From the NCBI RefSeq assembly GCF_000400735.1, contig NZ_KE007361.1, forward strand, positions 43,256-107,255: DNA of 64,000 nucleotides, in the 5' to 3' direction. The first letter of the stretch is position 1. Each line of letters starts with the position of its first letter. Positions 59,576-64,000 of the stretch are shown here, one piece after another. The translations under genes were made by a program, and so were the position numbers. The notes under the pieces were generated by a model, which was not told the DNA's origin, ran no database searches, and saw only the letters and a list, made by a program, of their open reading frames with translations. The stretch is from Acinetobacter tandoii DSM 14970 = CIP 107469 (GTDB lineage Bacteria; Pseudomonadota; Gammaproteobacteria; Pseudomonadales; Moraxellaceae).

Positions 59576-59735
59576 TTAATAAATTTAGTCAAATGAATTT
59601 TAATTTTTCATATAAGTAGTATAGTAAAAAACAGATTAATTGTGTTTAAAATCAATAGATTGAGATTAAAAATTCAGCAACATAAAATATACAATAAAAA
59701 CAATTACTTATAATTTCACCATTAGCTACAATGTA
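59576..59735. other. AT-rich promoter region of the defence block
   Basis: Very AT-rich stretch between the SIR2 start and the end repeats; no gene. Promoter of the minus-strand genes expected here. Confidence 0.3.
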
Positions 59736-60001
59736 AATGCCATAAGCTATGATGTGTTCTCCTCAAAATGTCATTAGTTGTGACGTTTTCTTCTCAGACA
59801 TCAGTTGTGACGTAAAGCTATGTCATTATGTATCGCCAAAAGCTCTAACTATTTGAATTGTCAAAATTGAAAAATGACACAGGTTGAGTCGTCTTACACT
59901 CATAATGACATCAGTTGAGTCGCTGTATAATGTCATTATGGTTCGTTAGAAGAACTAAGACACTGATTTGATTATCATGCTAATGACAACTTATGTGTCG
60001 C
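59736..60001 (-). repeat. spaced TnsB-site repeats at the nrdB-distal end
   Basis: Units in the opposite orientation to the left end: clear copies of the pattern AATGACAnnnnTTGwGTCGC at 59982-60001, 59904-59923 and 59873-59892. Weaker copies (ending GTTGTGACGT) lie at 59794-59813 and 59767-59786, with more degenerate ones near 59736, 59818 and 59929. Irregular spacing over about 260 bp resembles the left end of Tn7. Confidence 0.75.
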
Positions 60002-60007
60002 ATGACG

Positions 60008-60012
60008 TAATT
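60008..60012 (+). repeat. target-site duplication, distal copy
   Basis: TAATT immediately after the transposon end TGACG, matching the copy at 42951-42955. Confidence 0.75.
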
Positions 60013-60016
60013 TAAT

Positions 60017-60048
60017 AAAAAATCCCGCCTTGATGGCGGGATTTTTTA
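60017..60048. terminator. displaced nrdB terminator
   Basis: AAAAAATCCCGCC and GGCGGGATTTTTT arms. With the transposon removed it would sit about 20 bases after the nrdB stop, so it is the ancestral nrdB terminator. Symmetric, so usable in both directions. Confidence 0.85.
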
Positions 60049-60083
60049 TATTAAGTACTAACTCAAAAAACCAACTCAATAAA

Positions 60084-60114
60084 GAAAAACCTCCCCGATA
60101 AATCGGAGAGGTTC
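60084..60114 (-). terminator. terminator of the adhesin gene
   Basis: AACCTCTCCGA and TCGGGGAGGTT arms on the minus strand followed by TTTCTTT; about 40 bases after the adhesin stop. Confidence 0.8.
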
Positions 60115-60154
60115 ATGCAGTGATTCAAATCAAATAAGACGGTTTGCTGATCAA

Positions 60155-63100
60155 CTAAAGCACAATCACTCCCATACCATTCACAATATCATTGTCCACA
60201 AATACTGTGTTTGCGCCGAGTGTATATTGCGTCATCGTTACACCGTTAATGGTAGATTCTGCACCTTTAATCGCGCCAATCATTTGTACCTGATCATGCA
60301 AATCCCCAAAAATTTGTAGTGTATTTGATCCAGTAACTTCCAGAACATCAGCGGCAGTTAACGTCAATTTCGAACCTTCTGAACCATTACCCAAATCGAT
60401 ACGTTCAATGTTGGTAATATTATTCGATGTCGTTAAATCTAAGTCTATTCCATCCAATAACGTTAAAGTATCTGTACCCGCACCACCATCAATAGAAACA
60501 AAGCTTGTTCCTGAAATAACGATTACGTCATTGCCATTACCTGCATTGAAGGTATCTGCTCCATTCCCATCAATCAGTAGATCATTGCCGTCACCACCAT
60601 TTAAGGTGTCATTCCCTGCTCCACCACGGATTAAGTCATTTCCAGAACTACCATTTAGCGTATCATCACCATCGTAGCCATAAAGACGCTCATGAATAGT
60701 GCCTGATGCACTATTATTTAATGTATCGTTTGCAGAAGTTCCTTGAATAATATCAGGATTACCTCCCGACCCTAACAAGTTCTGTAGCACCTGAGCATTC
60801 AGTAATGATGAGAAACTGTCTGAATCTGTTGCACCGTAACTATCGGTTGCAGTCACAGTAAAACTACCCAAGGCGCTCACACTCAAACCTGCAACCAAAC
60901 TGAGTAAATTTACATCGGAATTGAGCTGAATCGTGGCTAATAATTCATTCACAGCTAAATTATCAATATTTCCACCATCTGCCGCTGTAATGGTTATTGT
61001 TGATGTTGCTCCAACAACACCCAATATCCCCGATGTATTGTTAATATGAATTTCGAGTCCCAAATCTGCTGCTAATTGAGCTGAAGCAGAGAAACTAAGA
61101 CTGCCCAAATTCACTGTAAGTAGACCATTAAATTTTACTTCTACCGAACGCAAGTTTTGATTTTGATCGACAGCAATAAAAGCCTGTTGATTCAAGTCAA
61201 TGATGCCAAGCGCATCTACACCAATTAAGCCCAGTAAAGTCGCATCGGCAGCTTGTGCAATCGGTGCTACATTCGGTTGTGTTGAGGTAGATGGTGAAGT
61301 TGAGTCAAAAGTGATATTGGTTGAAGCAGTATCACCATCATTATCTACTATCACCACATCAAAAGATGAGGAACCATTTAAATCCGTGTTCGTGGTTGCC
61401 TGATCTACCAAGAGGTTTCCATTTTTAAGTAAATTCGAAATAATCTCTTGCTGGGTGGTATAACTACCCACTAAATCTACATTCGTAAATGTAATGTGCT
61501 GATCAGAAGTTGTAGTTGGTGTTGCAGCCGAAAGCGTACCCGCGGTATTGATATAAAGAATTGTATTGGTACCATCAAAGACAAAGTATAAATAGTTTGC
61601 CAAGTTTCCAATACTTGTCCCTTTCGCCAATTCACCGACTAATAAGCCACGTAAGTCGAGAATATCCCCTCCACCCGCAACAGGTTGTTTAGAAAAGTCA
61701 GTAATGGTATCTACGGCTGGTGCCACAACAGTCCCCTGATCCCCTTTCTCCCAAAGGAAGGTGTCATTGCCTGAGCCACCCGTTAGGGTATCATTTCCTG
61801 TACCACCACTTAAAATGTCGTTACCAGCACCGCCATTTAAAGTATCGTTACCCGCCCCACCGCGAAGTAAATCATTCCCTTGGTTACCCTTTAAATTATC
61901 ACTTCCAGCATAACCATATAAACGATCATCACCATTGGTTCCATTGAGTGTATTTGTAGCGCTTGTGTCCTCTACCACACCTGCTGGGTCGTTACTCGGA
62001 TCTAATAGGCTTACACCAAGCAAATCAGTATAAGAAGTGCTAGATGTCACTGGTTGACTATCTGTTGCAGAAATAGAAATTGTCGGTGCTAGACCTAATG
62101 CTAATAAATCCAAACCATATTGGTGAATGTAAACAGTTGCTAAAAACTCATTCAATTTTAAGTTATCAATTGAACCACCATCTAAAGATGTAATTGTTAG
62201 TCTTGAAAATGATTGAGTTGTAAGTGTCGGGATACCTAAAACGTCTACGACAAGAATGTTATTATTTTCTATAACATTTAAACCAAATTCAGCTGCCATA
62301 GCAGTTGACCAGTCCAATTTATAATAATTACCTAAACCAACACTAATGACTGAGTTTGCATTGACTACAACTGATTGAATATCGTTATTCGGATCAATTG
62401 CAGTTAAAAGTTGATTCGTACCAATCCCGATCAAATCTAAGGCCTCTGCATTTACCAGCCCTAACAGACTGGCTGATTTATTAATGCCTACAATCGGTGC
62501 TTGAGCTGCTGTTGATATCGCTAATGAGGAATAACTGTAATGCCCCGTCAACATATCTACGACCAGAACTTCACCCGTACCTTTGTTGATAGTTAACTCA
62601 TCATTTGCAGCATTAAAGCTATAAGTAATTGAACCAGCCGCTCCTGAAGCTGAAACTAAATCTGTTGTAGATGAATAGGTTAAAGTATAACCATCAACCG
62701 TGATACTTTGTACATAACCATGATCTGCACCATAACTTACAACTAAATCTCCTTCTATGGCCGCAGGTTGGACATCAACATTATGTATGGTATTAGGTGC
62801 GGCAATTGGTGAATCATCTTCAACATTAATAACTAAAGTTGAATTGGTTGTTCCAACAACATCAGTTGAGGCAATGGTAAAACCAAGACCTAAAATGTTT
62901 TCAAGTGAAGCTATTGAGTGGTCTAGCGGTTGTTTCAAGGTAAAGGTGTAAGCCCCCGCAGTTGAAAGTGTGAGTACCGCGACCTCTTTTCCTCCTGCTG
63001 TTCCTGTTAATGTATAAACGCCTGCCGTAATCGAACCATTCCAAGTCACTGGCTGCCCCTCAGACGTGATACCCGATGGACCAGTTACAGCCACATTAGT

Positions 63101-64000
63101 TAAATTACCAAGATTTAAAGTTCCTGATACCATTGTTGAATTTGTTGTATCCTCAGGGTTACCGACAGCATCAGCATTTGCTCCTGCCAAGCCTTCTTCT
63201 GAGACAGAGACGATCACGACATCGCCTTTGGCAGTATCGCTATCGATGGCCACATTTGAAGAAACATCAAAACCATATGAAGTAACTACGCTCCCATCTT
63301 TTACAGCATCTTGTCCAATGGTGACCACACCCGTAATTGGATCTATACTCACACCTGTTGGCAATGGGGTTGGTATTGGGTTTGCTGCCAAACTCCAAGT
63401 ACCATCACCTGCTTGTGATGCAGACAAGACAACAAGATTATTTTCTTCATCCGTATAATAAATTTCCTGCTCAACATTATCCGCACCCGGAGTTACAGTG
63501 ACTGAACCATCATCCAATGCAACCACGTTAGGCTGGTCTGCAGCACTTGGTGTCAAATCATCTGGGTATGCTATACCAGTGTCTTGAGCAGTATTACCCA
63601 GTAAATCTGTACCAATCGAAGTAACAAGGCTGCCATCTTTTACGGCATCACGTCCGATACTGACTACACCCGTTGTACTATTAATACTGACATTCAATGG
63701 GGTTGTATCCAAACTCCAAGTTCCATCAGGTGCTTTAGTCGCAGTTAAAGTTACATCAACATCCGATTCATTCTTATAAGTGATGACCTGTTGAACATTA
63801 TCACCACCAGGAACAATACCCACTGAACCGCCCAATACTGCAATAACATCTGGTGCATCAGCAACTGTATCAATAACCACGTTCTGACTGGTCGTACTCG
63901 CAGTATTCCCTGCTGTATCGGTCACGGTGGCAATCACTGGATAGGTACCATCAATAAAAGGACTGCCCGTTAAATCTAGGGTCCAGTTGCCTAAGCCATC
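60155..64000 (-). CDS. RTX / Ig-like type I-secreted adhesin (C-terminal part, gene continues past the window)
   Basis: At least 1281 residues; the frame is open at the window edge, so only the C-terminal part is here. From the visible N-side there are bacterial Ig-like repeats (TVTDTAGNTAST, VKDGSLVTSIGTD) and T1SS-143/VCBS-like modules. Then follow two related blocks, each holding a DGGxIDNLxxNExLAT segment and each followed by GGxGxDxLx RTX calcium-binding nonapeptides (minus strand near 61950-61750 and 60740-60440). The C-terminal about 90 residues resemble a type I secretion signal. Typical of giant surface adhesins used in biofilm formation. Secretion genes are not in the window. Confidence 0.88.
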   Translation of the reverse strand, partial: DGLGNWTLDLTGSPFIDGTYPVIATVTDTAGNTASTTSQNVVIDTVADAPDVIAVLGGSVGIVPGGDNVQQVITYKNESDVDVTLTATKAPDGTWSLDTTPLNVSINSTTGVVSIGRDAVKDGSLVTSIGTDLLGNTAQDTGIAYPDDLTPSAADQPNVVALDDGSVTVTPGADNVEQEIYYTDEENNLVVLSASQAGDGTWSLAANPIPTPLPTGVSIDPITGVVTIGQDAVKDGSVVTSYGFDVSSNVAIDSDTAKGDVVIVSVSEEGLAGANADAVGNPEDTTNSTMVSGTLNLGNLTNVAVTGPSGITSEGQPVTWNGSITAGVYTLTGTAGGKEVAVLTLSTAGAYTFTLKQPLDHSIASLENILGLGFTIASTDVVGTTNSTLVINVEDDSPIAAPNTIHNVDVQPAAIEGDLVVSYGADHGYVQSITVDGYTLTYSSTTDLVSASGAAGSITYSFNAANDELTINKGTGEVLVVDMLTGHYSYSSLAISTAAQAPIVGINKSASLLGLVNAEALDLIGIGTNQLLTAIDPNNDIQSVVVNANSVISVGLGNYYKLDWSTAMAAEFGLNVIENNNILVVDVLGIPTLTTQSFSRLTITSLDGGSIDNLKLNEFLATVYIHQYGLDLLALGLAPTISISATDSQPVTSSTSYTDLLGVSLLDPSNDPAGVVEDTSATNTLNGTNGDDRLYGYAGSDNLKGNQGNDLLRGGAGNDTLNGGAGNDILSGGTGNDTLTGGSGNDTFLWEKGDQGTVVAPAVDTITDFSKQPVAGGGDILDLRGLLVGELAKGTSIGNLANYLYFVFDGTNTILYINTAGTLSAATPTTTSDQHITFTNVDLVGSYTTQQEIISNLLKNGNLLVDQATTNTDLNGSSSFDVVIVDNDGDTASTNITFDSTSPSTSTQPNVAPIAQAADATLLGLIGVDALGIIDLNQQAFIAVDQNQNLRSVEVKFNGLLTVNLGSLSFSASAQLAADLGLEIHINNTSGILGVVGATSTITITAADGGNIDNLAVNELLATIQLNSDVNLLSLVAGLSVSALGSFTVTATDSYGATDSDSFSSLLNAQVLQNLLGSGGNPDIIQGTSANDTLNNSASGTIHERLYGYDGDDTLNGSSGNDLIRGGAGNDTLNGGDGNDLLIDGNGADTFNAGNGNDVIVISGTSFVSIDGGAGTDTLTLLDGIDLDLTTSNNITNIERIDLGNGSEGSKLTLTAADVLEVTGSNTLQIFGDLHDQVQMIGAIKGAESTINGVTMTQYTLGANTVFVDNDIVNGMGVIVL

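Larger units (their letters stand above)
42956..60007. mobile_element. Tn7-like transposon inserted after nrdB (about 17.05 kb)
   Basis: Ends begin CGTCAC-GCGACACA and, read inward from the other side, CGTCAT-GCGACACA, and both continue to TTGTCATT. They are flanked by TAATT on both sides. Inside lie tnsA, tnsB, tnsC and tnsD/tniQ homologues on the plus strand, and cargo that is mostly phage-defence-like. Multiple about 20-bp transposase-site repeats occupy both ends. Removing the element and one TAATT restores nrdB followed within about 20 bases by a clean terminator, which supports the boundaries. No tnsE homologue is seen. Confidence 0.88.

Noticed and set aside
60408..63458. Plus-strand frames inside the adhesin region
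   Set aside because: Opposite-strand shadows of RTX and Ig-like repeats; no start signals.

Overview
The window is chromosomal DNA from an Acinetobacter-like gammaproteobacterium. The support is a BfmR/BfmS two-component pair with the known phospho-acceptor Asp58, a 13-gene nuo operon with fused nuoCD, a 939-residue Pseudomonas/Acinetobacter-type NrdA, eutB-eutC-permease without microcompartment genes, and moderate-to-low GC. The species cannot be fixed from sequence alone.

Left part (1-42955), ordinary chromosome. It holds oleate hydratase, a small lipoprotein, and a TetR-MFS-HlyD efflux cluster with a perfect palindromic operator. Next come a PLP enzyme, a YhiN flavoprotein, two very small reverse-strand ORFs, a multi-span mechanosensitive-channel-like protein and a third small membrane ORF. 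These are followed by the ethanolamine module (permease, eutB, eutC), fpr with a divergent LysR gene, two cold-shock-domain proteins, upp, and the complete nuoA-N operon on the minus strand. bfmRS comes next, then nrdA, a Cas2-like protein, a 42-residue membrane peptide and nrdB.

Middle part (42956-60007): a complete Tn7-like transposon of about 17.05 kb, inserted 6 bp after the nrdB stop codon. It has inverted ends (CGTCA...TGACG), a candidate 5-bp target duplication (TAATT on both sides), three contiguous about 21-bp repeats at the nrdB side and several spaced copies at the far side. The transposition genes are tnsA (PD-(D/E)XK nuclease), tnsB/tniA (DDE transposase), tnsC/tniB (AAA ATPase) and a tnsD/tniQ-type targeting protein with a zinc module and about five helix-turn-helix-like repeats. 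Cargo between the nrdB-proximal end and tnsA is a 1259-residue YobI/KAP-like NTPase, an XRE repressor with a palindrome over its own start codon, an OrfA-like DNA-binding protein and two unknown genes. Cargo after tniQ is a reverse-strand defence block: a PD-(D/E)XK-SIR2 fusion, a membrane protein with a HEPN-like Rx4H motif, a CBASS pair (CD-NTase and Cap15) and an unrecognised multi-span membrane protein. The element is visibly more AT-rich than its flanks.

Right part (60008-64000): the displaced ancestral nrdB terminator, then the C-terminal part of a very large RTX/Ig-like type I-secreted adhesin running off the window. The main point of interest is a defence-carrying Tn7-like element that appears to use the 3' end of nrdB as its attachment site, with a TniQ whose HTH array is a plausible reader of that site.
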